Notes: a model not told the origin generated them from the sequence alone. 64,000 nucleotides of DNA from DAOUJI01 sp034422875 (GCA_034422875.1 DAOUJI010000066.1:1-64000), one strand, 5' to 3'; shown: positions 16,709 through 25,658, numbered from the stretch's first letter. Translations and numbers: made by a program.

Positions 16709-17731
16709 GTGACGGCGCCGGCTCAAGTCCTCTACGGAGATGACTTCTTAGTTTCAGAAGCCCTGAGGGAGCTGCGCGACGGTGTGGGCCCCGACGAACT
16801 GCGGGACGCCAACAGCCACCGTCTGGCCGGGGCCGACGTGTCTCCCCAGGACATCCAGGCCGTATGCAACGCCGTTCCCTTTCTTGCATCATACCGGCTT
16901 GTGATCGTGGAGGGACTGCTTGGGCGTTTCGAGTCGTCGTCGCCGCCCCGCAGAGGCTCCAGGGGAGGCAGGCAGGGGTCTCAATCGTCGAGAACCTCCA
17001 CCGCCGGTTGGGACGATTTGGCCCGGTATATAGCCTCCGATATGCCTCCGACAACCGTGTTGGCCTTTGTGGACGAGCGGGTTATGAGGAACAACCCAAT
17101 GCTGGCCATCCTCAGACCGGCTGCGGAAGTGAAAGAGCTGGCCACTCCTGCTGGAGAAGCCCTGGCCCGCTGGATAAAGGAGCGCGCCTCAGCCAAGGGC
17201 GCCCAGATTACCCCCGGAGCCATCCGCCTCTTGTCCCAGTTCGTGGGAGGGAACCTGCGGGTCCTGGATGGAGAGCTGGAGAAGCTCTCACTGTACGCTA
17301 GGCGGCCTGTGGAACGTCCCATAGAAGACTCCGACGTGAGGGCTCTTGTCTCTCAGGCAAGGGAGGCCAACATATTCGCCGGAGTGGACGCGCTGATGGA
17401 TGGCCGCTCCGGGGCGGCGCTTCAAAACATCCAGCAGCTTAGAAGCGACGGGGCGGACTTCTCCTACATAGTGGCCATGACAGCCCGTCAGCTGCGCTTA
17501 GTGGCCCTGGCGAAGGACCTCTTGGATCGGGGTCATAAGCAGGCGGAGCTTGGCGGTAAGCTGGGAATACGGCAGGACTTTGCGGTCAGGCGCACAGCCG
17601 ACCAGGCCCGGAAGAGGTCATGGAGCGGCATACGGCAGCTCTATGGAAAACTGCTGGAGACCGACCTTGCCGTGAAAGAAGGCCGTTTGGATGAAGACGT
17701 GGCCCTGGAGCTCCTGGCCAGCCTGAACTGA
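16709..17731 (+). CDS. holA: DNA polymerase III delta subunit
   Basis: A clamp-loader subunit that opens the sliding clamp. Features: APAQVLYGDDFLVSEALREL at the start, DADVSPQDIQAVCNAVPFLASYRLVIVEGLL-like core, WIKERASAKGAQITPGAIRLLSQFVGGNLRVLDGELEKL (about residues 150-190), and NIFAGVDALMDGRSGAALQ. Length 340 aa is typical. GTG start with GGGAGG just upstream. Monocistronic, convergent with the DppD-like gene. Confidence 0.9.
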   Translation: MTAPAQVLYGDDFLVSEALRELRDGVGPDELRDANSHRLAGADVSPQDIQAVCNAVPFLASYRLVIVEGLLGRFESSSPPRRGSRGGRQGSQSSRTSTAGWDDLARYIASDMPPTTVLAFVDERVMRNNPMLAILRPAAEVKELATPAGEALARWIKERASAKGAQITPGAIRLLSQFVGGNLRVLDGELEKLSLYARRPVERPIEDSDVRALVSQAREANIFAGVDALMDGRSGAALQNIQQLRSDGADFSYIVAMTARQLRLVALAKDLLDRGHKQAELGGKLGIRQDFAVRRTADQARKRSWSGIRQLYGKLLETDLAVKEGRLDEDVALELLASLN

Positions 17732-17797
17732 CGGATGCGGGTGAGTTCGTTCCCGAGGGGTTTCCGGGCGCCGTTGACACTTCGCCTGTCGGGTCGG

Positions 17798-18799
17798 TTA
17801 TTCCTCGTAGCCAGCCGTCCAGCGGATGTCCATGGTGTTGAAGCAGGCCACGCTGTGGGCAGGGGTGAGGTTTTCCAAGGCAGGCGCCGGATTGCTCCTG
17901 CACTGACTTGTAGCCTTGTGGCAGCGGGGAATGAAGGGGCACGTGTCTTCTTTAGTCATCAGGTCCGGAGGAGTCCCGTGGATAGGTTCGAAACGCACGT
18001 CGGGCCTGTCGAGCCTGGGCACGGAGCGGAACAGCCCCCAGGTGTAGGGATGGACGTGGTTCCTGAAAAGCTCATGCACTCCGGCGTACTCGACGACTTT
18101 ACCTGCATACATTACAGCCACGTTGTCGGCCATCCGGGCCACCACTCCCATGTCGTGGGTGATTAATATCATGGAGGAGTGGCGGTCTCTGCAGAAACGC
18201 TTCAGCCGGTCCAGAATCTCCGCCTGAAGGGTGACGTCCAGGTTGGACGTGGGCTCGTCGGCAATCAACACCTTTGGCCCAAGGGCCATAGCCATGGAAA
18301 TCATGACCCGCTGGCACATCCCGCCGCTCAACTGGAAAGGGTACCGCTTCAAAGTGTCTTTGGGGTCGGGCAGCCCCATGTCAGCCAGAAGGTCCGCGGA
18401 CAGGTCCTCGGCGGCCCTTTTTGTCATGTCGGTGTGAGTCAGGATCTGCTCTTCCAACTGTGCGCCGATGGTGAGAATCGGGTTCAGAGCCGCCACCGGC
18501 TCCTGGGGTATCATCGCAATGTCCTTGCCCCGGATTCGGCGGAGCGACGCCTGGTCCAGCGACATGATGTCCTGACCGCCGAACTCCACAGCTCCCGAGA
18601 CCTCTCTGGCTGCCCGGGGCAAGAGGCCCAGCAGCGTAAGGGCGATGGTGCTCTTGCCGGCGCCGCTTTCACCCACAAGACACAGGATGGAGTCCTGTTC
18701 GAGGTCAAAGCTGACTCCGTTGACGGCGGTCACGACGCCTTCCTTGGTGTAGAACCGGACCTTCAGGTCTTCTGCGTGGAGCACTGGGGTTGCCATCAC
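17798..18799 (-). CDS. Oligopeptide/dipeptide ABC transporter ATP-binding protein (DppD/OppD type)
   Basis: Energises peptide or nickel uptake. Walker A GESGAGKST is at residues 43-51. The Q-loop is in IAMIPQEPVAALNPI, the ABC signature LSGGMCQRV follows, and Walker B is VLIADEPTSNLD. The C-terminal oligopeptide-transporter extension has its usual Cys-bearing segment (CPFIPRCHKATSQC). The rest of a Dpp operon (DppA-C, DppF) is absent on both sides, so this is an orphan ATPase or the edge of a rearranged operon. It lies 21 nt downstream of the PHP gene. Confidence 0.93.
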   Translation of the reverse strand: MMATPVLHAEDLKVRFYTKEGVVTAVNGVSFDLEQDSILCLVGESGAGKSTIALTLLGLLPRAAREVSGAVEFGGQDIMSLDQASLRRIRGKDIAMIPQEPVAALNPILTIGAQLEEQILTHTDMTKRAAEDLSADLLADMGLPDPKDTLKRYPFQLSGGMCQRVMISMAMALGPKVLIADEPTSNLDVTLQAEILDRLKRFCRDRHSSMILITHDMGVVARMADNVAVMYAGKVVEYAGVHELFRNHVHPYTWGLFRSVPRLDRPDVRFEPIHGTPPDLMTKEDTCPFIPRCHKATSQCRSNPAPALENLTPAHSVACFNTMDIRWTAGYEE

Positions 18800-18820
18800 A
18801 CCCTCTTCATACTCCGTGGG

Positions 18821-19528
18821 TTAGGCCAGCTTGGCCTCGGCCGCCGGGTCTTCCACCAGCGCCAGGTGGTGGAAGCGTCCGGCTTTTATTTCCTGCACGA
18901 GAGTCTCCACCGAGTCCACCCTGCGGTGAAACTCGGTGGCGGCGGCGCCCAGCGTGTGGAGCCGGTGGGCGTCGCTTCCTCCGACTGTCCTCATCTCTAG
19001 CCGAACGCTGAGGTCCAGAGAAAACTTTGTCTCGCCCTCGGTGGCCCTTCCGTTAATCCCTTCGACAGCGTCACAGACCCCGAATACAGGATCGGCGCAG
19101 GCGTCGTCAATCATCTGCCGGTAGTAGTCGGGCTTATGGGCGTGCTCAGGCTGGAACCGCCTGCGATAGGGATGGGCGGCTATCAACGCGCCTCCCGCCT
19201 TCCGTGTCAGCTCGTTGAGGACATGCACTTTGTGCATCCCGAACCGGTACTCGGTCAGGCCATAGACCAGCACGTGCCCCGAATCGGTGTTGATTTCGGA
19301 CCCCGAGAGGACCAGGAAGTCATGGCGGGCGCTGAGGTCACGTATGGAATTTGCGTCCCAGAAGTAGTCGTGCTCGGTGAAACAGATGGCATCCAGTCCT
19401 ATTGACTTGGCTTTTTCGATAAGCTCATCGGGGCTGACGAAGCTATCATCCGAACGCGGGAAGGAGTGGGTATGGAGGTCGATGATCAACGGGGCTCCAA
19501 GCCTTGGGGTCTGGTGGTAGTTTCCCAC
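18821..19528 (-). CDS. PHP domain metal-dependent phosphoesterase
   Basis: A 235-aa PHP-fold hydrolase. The N-terminal metal motif DLHTHSFPRSDD, the second motif ICFTEHDYF, then GALIAAHPYRRRF and the C-terminal GGSDAHRLHTLG supply the expected His/Asp ligands. Such proteins hydrolyse phosphoesters such as histidinol phosphate, nucleotides or AMP. It heads a two-gene unit with the DppD-like ATPase. The start is taken at MGNYHQTP; MI of LIIDLHTHS is a later alternative. Confidence 0.85.
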   Translation of the reverse strand: MGNYHQTPRLGAPLIIDLHTHSFPRSDDSFVSPDELIEKAKSIGLDAICFTEHDYFWDANSIRDLSARHDFLVLSGSEINTDSGHVLVYGLTEYRFGMHKVHVLNELTRKAGGALIAAHPYRRRFQPEHAHKPDYYRQMIDDACADPVFGVCDAVEGINGRATEGETKFSLDLSVRLEMRTVGGSDAHRLHTLGAAATEFHRRVDSVETLVQEIKAGRFHHLALVEDPAAEAKLA

Positions 19529-19586
19529 CGCTGCCCAGTCTAGTCAACCCTGCTGGCTGACGGCGCCTATGGTGGGCCTATGCAAC

Positions 19587-19620
19587 ATCTCTTCCCCTTC
19601 TCGAGGGGGAAGATTGAGAT
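19587..19620. repeat. Dispersed palindromic repeat, second copy
   Basis: CTTCCCC (19591-19597) pairs with GGGGAAG (19606-19612), extended by ATCTC/GAGAT. Same style as 9199-9232 and 41560-41607. It lies just downstream of carA and could also act in 3'-end formation. Confidence 0.45.
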
Positions 19621-19634
19621 GGGAGTGAAAATGG

Positions 19635-20777
19635 CTACTCGGGAACCATATCCAGGAAGCGGTCGAAGACTTCCTCGTTGTCCCGTGGGCCGGGAGAAGC
19701 TTCCGAGTGGTACTGGATGGTCAACACGGGCAATTCTGCGTGCTTCAACCCCTCGACCGTGCCGTCGTGGAGGTTCACCTGGGTAACCTCTAACCCTGGC
19801 GGAAGTGAGCGAGGGTCGACGGCATAGCCGTGGTTCTGGGCGGTAATGTGCACCCGTCCGGTGAGGAGGTCCTTCACCGGGTGGTTTGCTCCCCGGTGCC
19901 CGAACTTGAGTTTGAAGGTGTCGGCCCCAAAGGCACGGGCTATGACCTGGTGGCCGAGGCATATCCCCATCAAAGGGACCTTCCCAACTAAGCTCCTAGC
20001 AGTCCCGACCAACTCGTCCAGCAGGGCTGGGTCACCGGGTCCGGGAGAGAAGAGCACGCCTGAGGGATTCAGCGCCATGATTTCCTCGGCAGTGGAGGAC
20101 CCTGGGACTGCGATAACCTGGCAACCCCGGCGGTTCAGTAGCCGCAGAATGTTGTACTTGAGGCCCATGTCGGTGACTACGATGCGCCGTTCGTTCCCAG
20201 AAGCTGGGGTGGCGTTATGGTCCCAGGAGTAGGGTTCGCGAGTTGACACCCTGGACACGAAGTCCTGGCTGTCGTACCTGGGCAAGTCCCTGATTCGCGC
20301 CAGGGCGCCTTCAGGAGCGATTTCCGTGAGAAACGACGACGCCTCTCGCCCCGCACCCGTGACGCCCCCATCGCCGGGCTGGACTATCCCCATCATCACC
20401 CCCCGAGTACGGAGTCGGCGGGTTATGGCCCTGGTGTCCACTCCCTGAATGGCCGGAATGTTCTGAGACTCCAGGAAACTGTGAAGGCTCATGTTGCTCA
20501 GGCCGTGGCTTGGATAGTCGCAGTGCTCTCTGACCACCAGCCCGGCCACCTGAATCTGCCGGGACTCGAAGTCTTGGGGGTTGATGCCGTAGTTGCCGGC
20601 CAACGGATAGGTCAACACCACGATTTGCCCGGCGTAGGACGGGTCGGTCAGGACCTCCTGGTAGCCGGTCATGGAAGTGTTGAATACGACTTCTCCGTGC
20701 CCGAGAATGGCCGCCCCTAGGGCCTCGCCCCGGAAGGACGACCCGTCTTCCAACGTCAAATAAGCCGTTTCAGTCAA
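19635..20777 (-). CDS. carA: Carbamoyl-phosphate synthase small subunit
   Basis: Glutaminase subunit supplying ammonia to CarB for carbamoyl phosphate. The N-terminal CPSase small domain shows GYQEVLTDPSYAGQIVVLTYP. The class I glutamine amidotransferase half shows PLMGICLGHQ (nucleophile Cys) and IQYHSEASPGP (catalytic His-Glu). Length 380 aa is normal. Third gene of the pyr operon, 24 nt after pyrB. carB, usually adjacent, is not in the window. Confidence 0.96.
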   Translation of the reverse strand: MTETAYLTLEDGSSFRGEALGAAILGHGEVVFNTSMTGYQEVLTDPSYAGQIVVLTYPLAGNYGINPQDFESRQIQVAGLVVREHCDYPSHGLSNMSLHSFLESQNIPAIQGVDTRAITRRLRTRGVMMGIVQPGDGGVTGAGREASSFLTEIAPEGALARIRDLPRYDSQDFVSRVSTREPYSWDHNATPASGNERRIVVTDMGLKYNILRLLNRRGCQVIAVPGSSTAEEIMALNPSGVLFSPGPGDPALLDELVGTARSLVGKVPLMGICLGHQVIARAFGADTFKLKFGHRGANHPVKDLLTGRVHITAQNHGYAVDPRSLPPGLEVTQVNLHDGTVEGLKHAELPVLTIQYHSEASPGPRDNEEVFDRFLDMVPE

Positions 20778-20801
20778 TAACAGCTACACCCTTCCCATTT
20801 T

Positions 20802-22178
20802 TTAGCTGTGGACCTTACCATGAGAGGGCTCCAAGGCTTGCGCCGGAGCTGCCTGTTCTTCTGTGTAGAAGGTGTACCTCTGGAGGTCCGGCTCCTCAGC
20901 GGGAAACTCTTCGATAGGGCGCCGAGCGTCCTCGCCCGGATGGGCGAAATGAGAGGGGCGGACGGCCCGCTCACAGTAACAGCAGATGAACCGCGTCACC
21001 GGAGCCGTGCGCAACGAAAACCGGGCCGTCGTACTCATTGGCTCGTTGTTCACGGCACAGGACGGATTGTCGCATCTGATGTTCCCGGACACTTCCATGG
21101 GCGCCTCAACAATCCGATGTTCGTTCTCTCCTCTTGTTCTCCAGGGGTGAAGCCCAAGCATTAGCGCGATCAGGGCCATTCGGACCGGCACTCCGTTCCG
21201 GGCCTGCTCGAAATATTTGCTCCGGCTGTCGGTGTCCACGTCGGGGGATATTTCGTCCACCCTGGGCAGGGGATGCAGCACGACGGCTTTGGAAAAATCT
21301 GGCTGCTTCAGAACATCGGCGTTGATTCGCGGGTAGCGCCCTGGGGAAGCCTGCCCCTTTCCATCCGCGTCCCTTTCGGCCTGTCTCCGGGTCACGTAGA
21401 AGGCCAGGGAATCGTCCTGGCCCAGCTCCAACTCAGCGGACCCGAACAGCGTCAGACTGTGTGGTTCGCTTGGAGTCATGTAAATGGCGTCTACGATGCC
21501 TCCTTCAGCGCTTGAGTCCTCGCCATAGAGGGCAGACAGCCCGGCGTGGCGGACCTCTTGAGTGGGTATTCCATATTCGGTCTCTATCTTGTCGACTACG
21601 TGCTCCGGCAACCCCAACCCTTCGCCGGGTAGACAAATCACCCCTGACCCGAACCGGAGAAGCGCGTACACCAGGGAGTGGACCGTGCGGCCGTTCTTCA
21701 GGTCTCCGCACAGGACGATTTTTCTACCTTCCAGTGTGCCGAATTGCTTGCGCAGGGTGTAGAGGTCAAGCAAGGTCTGGGTAGGATGCTCGTGGCCTCC
21801 GTCGCCCGCGTTGATGACAGGAACATCGCTGTAGTCGGCTGCAAGACGGCTGGCGCCTTCCCACGGGTGGCGCAGGACTATGAAGTCGGAGTACCCGCTC
21901 CATATGCGGATAGTGTCGGCCAGCGTCTCGCCCTTTTCGACAGATGACGTGCGGGGGTCGGCTACAGTGACCGCCGAGCCGCCCAGTCGTTTCATGGCCG
22001 CCTCGAAGGAGCCGCGTGTGCGGGTGCTGGGCTCCAGGAACAGGCTTCCCATGATTTTCTTGGAAGCCATACCATAGAAGCTGTCCCTGTCGGTTTCTAC
22101 CGCCAAGGCCAGGTCCAGGATGTCTTCGATCTGGCCCACAGACAGGTCGTCGATGGAGACAAGGCTGCCTTTATACAT
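20802..22178 (-). CDS. pyrB: Aspartate carbamoyltransferase fused to a PyrI-type zinc domain
   Basis: Makes carbamoyl-aspartate, the committed step of pyrimidine synthesis. The catalytic chain (residues 1-350) carries STRTR (51-55), GDGGHEHPTQTLLDLYTL (126-143) and HPLPRVDEI (302-310). The C-terminus continues for about 108 residues. It has a four-Cys module: Cys369 and Cys374 (CDNPSC), then Cys399 and Cys402 (CCYCE). This matches the zinc domain of the regulatory chain PyrI (CPN..CI...E ... C.YCE). The effector-binding domain of PyrI is missing. Overlaps pyrR by 8 nt. Confidence 0.93.
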   Translation of the reverse strand: MYKGSLVSIDDLSVGQIEDILDLALAVETDRDSFYGMASKKIMGSLFLEPSTRTRGSFEAAMKRLGGSAVTVADPRTSSVEKGETLADTIRIWSGYSDFIVLRHPWEGASRLAADYSDVPVINAGDGGHEHPTQTLLDLYTLRKQFGTLEGRKIVLCGDLKNGRTVHSLVYALLRFGSGVICLPGEGLGLPEHVVDKIETEYGIPTQEVRHAGLSALYGEDSSAEGGIVDAIYMTPSEPHSLTLFGSAELELGQDDSLAFYVTRRQAERDADGKGQASPGRYPRINADVLKQPDFSKAVVLHPLPRVDEISPDVDTDSRSKYFEQARNGVPVRMALIALMLGLHPWRTRGENEHRIVEAPMEVSGNIRCDNPSCAVNNEPMSTTARFSLRTAPVTRFICCYCERAVRPSHFAHPGEDARRPIEEFPAEEPDLQRYTFYTEEQAAPAQALEPSHGKVHS

Positions 22179-22758
22179 TAGCGGCGCCTCCCCACTGCCG
22201 TTGGGCGACTGAGTTGGAGTCGAGGACCACCTCGTCGCTGCCGTCCACTTCGGCCACCCTGACTCGCACCGTTTCGCCGCGGCTTGTGGGGATGTTCTTC
22301 CCCACGTAGTCGGCCCTTATCGGAAGCTCTCTGTGCCCCCTGTCCACCAGCACAGCCAGCTGCACTCGCTGTGGCCTGCCCAGGTCGGTCAGCGCGTCCA
22401 GGGCCGCTCGGGCCGTCCTCCCGGTGTAGAGGACATCGTCGACGAGCACGATGCGCCTGCCCTCCACTTCCATAGGCGAACCTTCGGCCACGGCCCTGAG
22501 TCTGGGCCTGGGAATGTCGTCCCTGTAGGGACGGATGTCCAGCTCGTACACCGGAGTTTCTGCGTTCTCGAAACTCAGGATGGCGTCGGTGATCCGTTGG
22601 GCCAGTGGAAGACCCCGCGTGCGTATCCCCACAAGCGCGAGGTCCTCAACCCCCTGGTGGCGTTCCACGATTTCGTGGGCGATGCGGGAGAGGATTCTCC
22701 GGACGCCGTTGGCGTCCAGGACCACGCTTGCCGCATGTTTTGCCGCTCTCTCGGCCAT
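22171..22758 (-). CDS. pyrR: PyrR regulator / uracil phosphoribosyltransferase
   Basis: An RNA-binding regulator of pyr genes responding to UMP, with the PRTase fold. The PRPP loop is IVLVDDVLYTGRTARAAL (about residues 103-120). RGLPLAQRI and LAVLVDRGHRELPI match PyrR. The ATG at 22756-22758 is preferred to a TTG one codon earlier. Its SD, AAGGG seven nt upstream, is inside the 3' arm of the terminator hairpin. First gene of pyrR-pyrB-carA, behind a PyrR-binding leader. Confidence 0.95.
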   Translation of the reverse strand: MAERAAKHAASVVLDANGVRRILSRIAHEIVERHQGVEDLALVGIRTRGLPLAQRITDAILSFENAETPVYELDIRPYRDDIPRPRLRAVAEGSPMEVEGRRIVLVDDVLYTGRTARAALDALTDLGRPQRVQLAVLVDRGHRELPIRADYVGKNIPTSRGETVRVRVAEVDGSDEVVLDSNSVAQRQWGGAANV

Positions 22759-22761
22759 CAA

Positions 22762-22789
22762 AAAACCCTTGCCTGCGCTGACAAGGGTT
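22762..22789 (-). terminator. pyr attenuator terminator
   Basis: In transcript orientation AACCCTTG (22782-22789) pairs with CAAGGGTT (22764-22771) around a 10-nt loop, followed by a T run that ends at the pyrR start. The 3' arm contains the probable pyrR SD, so folding could both stop transcription and hide the ribosome site. Confidence 0.8.
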
Positions 22790-22828
22790 GCATTGCTCCC
22801 CAGGGGAAGGGGTATGAGTTAAGAGCAG

Positions 22829-22868
22829 CCGCCTTGCCAGCCTCACCGGACTGATTTAAAGGATTGGC
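22829..22868 (-). promoter_or_regulatory. PyrR-binding RNA element in the pyr leader
   Basis: The leader reads ATCAGTCCGGTGAGGCTGG followed by CAAGG. It closely matches the known PyrR recognition loop (CAGUCC-A/G-GAGAGGCUGNNAAGG) of Bacillus and relatives. Positioned between the promoter and the terminator, as in classic pyr attenuators. Confidence 0.8.
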
Positions 22869-22900
22869 TTCCGACTATTCGATTTTCTTGGTTGAGAGGA

Positions 22901-22929
22901 ATCTTATCAGGGCAGAACCTCATCTGCAA
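22901..22929 (-). promoter_or_regulatory. pyr operon promoter
   Basis: TTGCAG (22924-22929) and TAAGAT (22901-22906) on the minus strand are separated by 17 nt. Transcription from about 22894 would include the whole PyrR element and attenuator. Confidence 0.6.
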
Positions 22930-23013
22930 GGGAGTGTGTTCATCCAAAACGCATTGACTGGCAGGTATTCAAGAAACGCCCAAATAGCGCTAACATACTC
23001 GGAAGGCGATGCA

Positions 23014-24222
23014 ATGAGCATTCTGCGTAGTAGGAGGTGTGCCTTGCGACTCTTATCTTTGACGCGGATTGTCTTGCTGGGGTTGCTGGCGATTATTTTG
23101 TCGGCGGCCATGGCTTGCGGTGGGGACGGGGACGATGATCCCTTAGTGATAGGCGTGATGGAATCTCTCACTGGACCAGGCCAGACCTACGGGACTGTGG
23201 CCGTTCAGGCAAAAGAGATGGCCGTTGAAGAGATTAACGCGGCAGGCGGCATCAACGGACGCATGTTGGAACTCATCGTCGAAGACTCCAAGTGCGCCGC
23301 CCAGGACTCGATAACCGCTTACAGAAAGCTTACCGACGTGGACGGGGTCAAAATCATCCTGGGAACTTCCTGCAGCGGAGCCATGCTGGGCGCAGCCCCC
23401 CTGGCTGAAGCGGACGGAGTGATAATGTTCTCCGGCCTGGCCACCAACCCCGACATCGCCGACGCCGGCGACTACATCTTCCGGACCTCGTTGAGCGACG
23501 TCCAGTTGGGCATCGACACCGGCAATGTCATGTGGGCGGACGGCGCCCGCAGGCTGGCCACCATTACCGAGGCGACCGACTACGCAGAGGGCGTCAGGCG
23601 GACGACAGTCGAGCAGTTCCAGAAGCTGGGCGGCGAATTGGTCGCGGAGGAACGCTACGCCTCCGACGTCACCGACTTCAGGACCCAATTGACCAAGCTG
23701 TTGAACGCGAACCCGGATGCGTTGCACATAGCGGCTCAGTCCGAGTCCTCCGGAGGCACGATTGTCAAGCAAGCTCGAGAGGTGGGCTACGAAGGGCCGA
23801 TGTACTCCGAGGTCGTCCCAGTGGGCGCCACCGCACTGGAGATCGCCGGCGAGGCGGCTACTGGCCTCAAGGCCATCCAGACCGACCTCGACCCCAATAA
23901 CACCAAGGCCCAGGAAGTGCTCGCAAACTTCCGGGCAAAATACGACTACGTCACCCTGGCCTGGTATCTGGGTTCCGCCTACGATGACGTGTACATTGCA
24001 GCCGAGTGTCTGAAGCAGACCGAGGACGACCAGGACGCAGACGGCTTCAGGGACTGCATGTACGGCATAACCTGGAGCGGGACCATAGGAGACAATTACA
24101 GCTTCGACGATAAGGGCGAGGTTGTCGGCCTGTCCAACGTCGTTGTAGAGATCCTGCCTCTTGCCGAAAGGACTGAGGAGAACCAGGGGTACAAGGTGTT
24201 GGGACCGGCTCCTACCCAGTAG
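23014..24222 (+). CDS. livK: Branched-chain amino acid ABC transporter substrate-binding lipoprotein
   Basis: A periplasmic-type binding protein of the LivK/Leu-Ile-Val family. The N-terminus is a lipoprotein signal: basic residues, a hydrophobic stretch and SAAMAC with Cys35, then an acidic linker. Mature features: VIGVMESLTGPGQTYG, EEINAAGGINGRMLELIVEDSKC, and a C-terminal DGFRDCMYGITWSG. The start at 23014 (SD GGAAGG, 402 aa) gives a proper signal peptide; an upstream extension does not. First gene of a five-gene Liv operon. Ligand unknown: amino acid, urea or amide. Confidence 0.93.
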   Translation: MSILRSRRCALRLLSLTRIVLLGLLAIILSAAMACGGDGDDDPLVIGVMESLTGPGQTYGTVAVQAKEMAVEEINAAGGINGRMLELIVEDSKCAAQDSITAYRKLTDVDGVKIILGTSCSGAMLGAAPLAEADGVIMFSGLATNPDIADAGDYIFRTSLSDVQLGIDTGNVMWADGARRLATITEATDYAEGVRRTTVEQFQKLGGELVAEERYASDVTDFRTQLTKLLNANPDALHIAAQSESSGGTIVKQAREVGYEGPMYSEVVPVGATALEIAGEAATGLKAIQTDLDPNNTKAQEVLANFRAKYDYVTLAWYLGSAYDDVYIAAECLKQTEDDQDADGFRDCMYGITWSGTIGDNYSFDDKGEVVGLSNVVVEILPLAERTEENQGYKVLGPAPTQ

Positions 24223-24234
24223 AATCCAAGCATA

Positions 24235-24262
24235 GCCGCTGGGCCGGGACTGGCCCAGCGGC
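24235..24262 (+). promoter_or_regulatory. Perfect 11-bp intercistronic hairpin
   Basis: GCCGCTGGGCC pairs with GGCCCAGCGGC over a 6-nt loop, 12 nt after the binding-protein stop. No U run follows. A stem here would protect the upstream mRNA and could give excess binding protein over permease, as in other ABC operons (inference). Confidence 0.6.
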
Positions 24263-24292
24263 ATATTCCGGAAGCGTCCAGCTAAAGTTCCT

Positions 24293-25654
24293 TTGGGGGT
24301 CCGCTTGATTGTACGCGGTGTCGGTTCGGGCAGGCTCCTCGCCGTCACACTGGCAACGATGGCGGCGGCCTATGTCGTCTGGAAGATAACCCAGTCCCCC
24401 GAACAGGCCACTCAATTCGCCTTTAACGGGCTGTCCGTCGGGGCGGTGTACGCTCTGCTTGCCATGGGGTTCACCCTGGTGTACAGCACCGTCTGGTTCT
24501 TTGACCTGTACTATGGAGCCGCAGCGGCTATAGGCGCCTACGGCGTTTTCTACCTGAGGTCCCACGACACACTGGGGGGCCAGTACGAAGTTAACGAGAT
24601 CTACGTTAACGTGTTGTTCGCCGCCACGGTAGCCGGAGTCGCCGCCTGGGCCATAAACGCCGGCCTGCCAACCCGCATCAGGGACCGATTTAAGTCCGCT
24701 GTGCGTCCGGGCATCGGACTGCTGGCCGCAGGCGTGGGGGTCTACACGGGTTTCGTGCTTTCCTACCCAGGCGAATTGAACCTGTTGCTCGCTCCTGCCG
24801 TCGGCGCTTTGACGGGAGTTGTGGTCCTCTGGATGCTGCACCGAGGATTCGGGCTCATTTCCGACAGGGGAGGCGCCTGGGGGTTCATAACCGCCGTCGG
24901 CGGAATTGGAGCCGCTGCACTCGGAGGGTATTGTGGGTACCTGGTGGCCAATGCCCCCGGTTCCCAGCTCTACCTGAGCTGGGGAGTGTCGTGCGTGCTG
25001 GCGGGAACCGTCGGCCTCGGTCTCTACAAGGGGATGTACGTGTACATGAGGGTGCGGGCGAGATCTCCCCTAATCATGCTGGTGGCGTCCCTGGGGGTCC
25101 TGCTGGCGCTGACCGCAGCAATCACCATCGTATTCCAGACCGCCGCTCGTCCCCTGCCCGAGGCGTTCGGAGGTGACCCCTGGACCCTTGGGGGGGCACA
25201 TATCAAGGGGTTCAACGTATTCACCATCGGGGTGGCCCTGGCGGGCTTTGTGGTCTTGTTGCTGGTTCTCAAGTTGACAGCGTTCGGAAAGGCTGTGCGA
25301 GCCATCGGCGACGACGAAGAGGTGTCGAAGGTGGTGGGAATAAACACCACCGTGATAATCGCAGCAGTGTTCTTTATAGGCGCCGTATATGCGGCAATGG
25401 CAGGAATTCTGACCGGCCACGACACCGCCATCCAGCCAAGAATGGGCCTGCTGCTCCTCTTGAAAGGCTGGATTGCCTCTGTGGTCGGAGGCATCGGAAA
25501 CCTCTATGGGGCCATCGTCGGCGGATTCGCTCTGGGGATGATCGAGCAGTTTGGCATCTGGGACTTGGCTGGGGAATGGAAGGACGTCATTGCCTTTATG
25601 GTACTGATCTTGTTCTTGTCATTCTGGCCCCGGGGTCTGTTGCCCAGAAAGTGA
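24293..25654 (+). CDS. livH: Branched-chain amino acid ABC permease, LivH type, enlarged
   Basis: A membrane permease. The N-terminal GLSVGAVYALLAMGFTLVYS and the C-terminal segments (KAVRAIGDDEEVSKVVGIN, then GWIASVVGGIGNLYGAIVGG) identify LivH. At 453 aa it is about 150 residues longer than usual. The extra part, about residues 90-235, contains several additional hydrophobic helices between the first TM pair and the conserved ATPase-contact region. The start is a TTG at 24293; a second TTG lies at 24305. Coupled to livM four nt downstream. Confidence 0.88.
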   Translation: MGVRLIVRGVGSGRLLAVTLATMAAAYVVWKITQSPEQATQFAFNGLSVGAVYALLAMGFTLVYSTVWFFDLYYGAAAAIGAYGVFYLRSHDTLGGQYEVNEIYVNVLFAATVAGVAAWAINAGLPTRIRDRFKSAVRPGIGLLAAGVGVYTGFVLSYPGELNLLLAPAVGALTGVVVLWMLHRGFGLISDRGGAWGFITAVGGIGAAALGGYCGYLVANAPGSQLYLSWGVSCVLAGTVGLGLYKGMYVYMRVRARSPLIMLVASLGVLLALTAAITIVFQTAARPLPEAFGGDPWTLGGAHIKGFNVFTIGVALAGFVVLLLVLKLTAFGKAVRAIGDDEEVSKVVGINTTVIIAAVFFIGAVYAAMAGILTGHDTAIQPRMGLLLLLKGWIASVVGGIGNLYGAIVGGFALGMIEQFGIWDLAGEWKDVIAFMVLILFLSFWPRGLLPRK

Positions 25655-25658
25655 TAGC

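Noticed and set aside
23143..24348. 401-codon minus-strand ORF
   Set aside because: Antisense shadow of the livK gene, which has a clear lipoprotein signal and family motifs.
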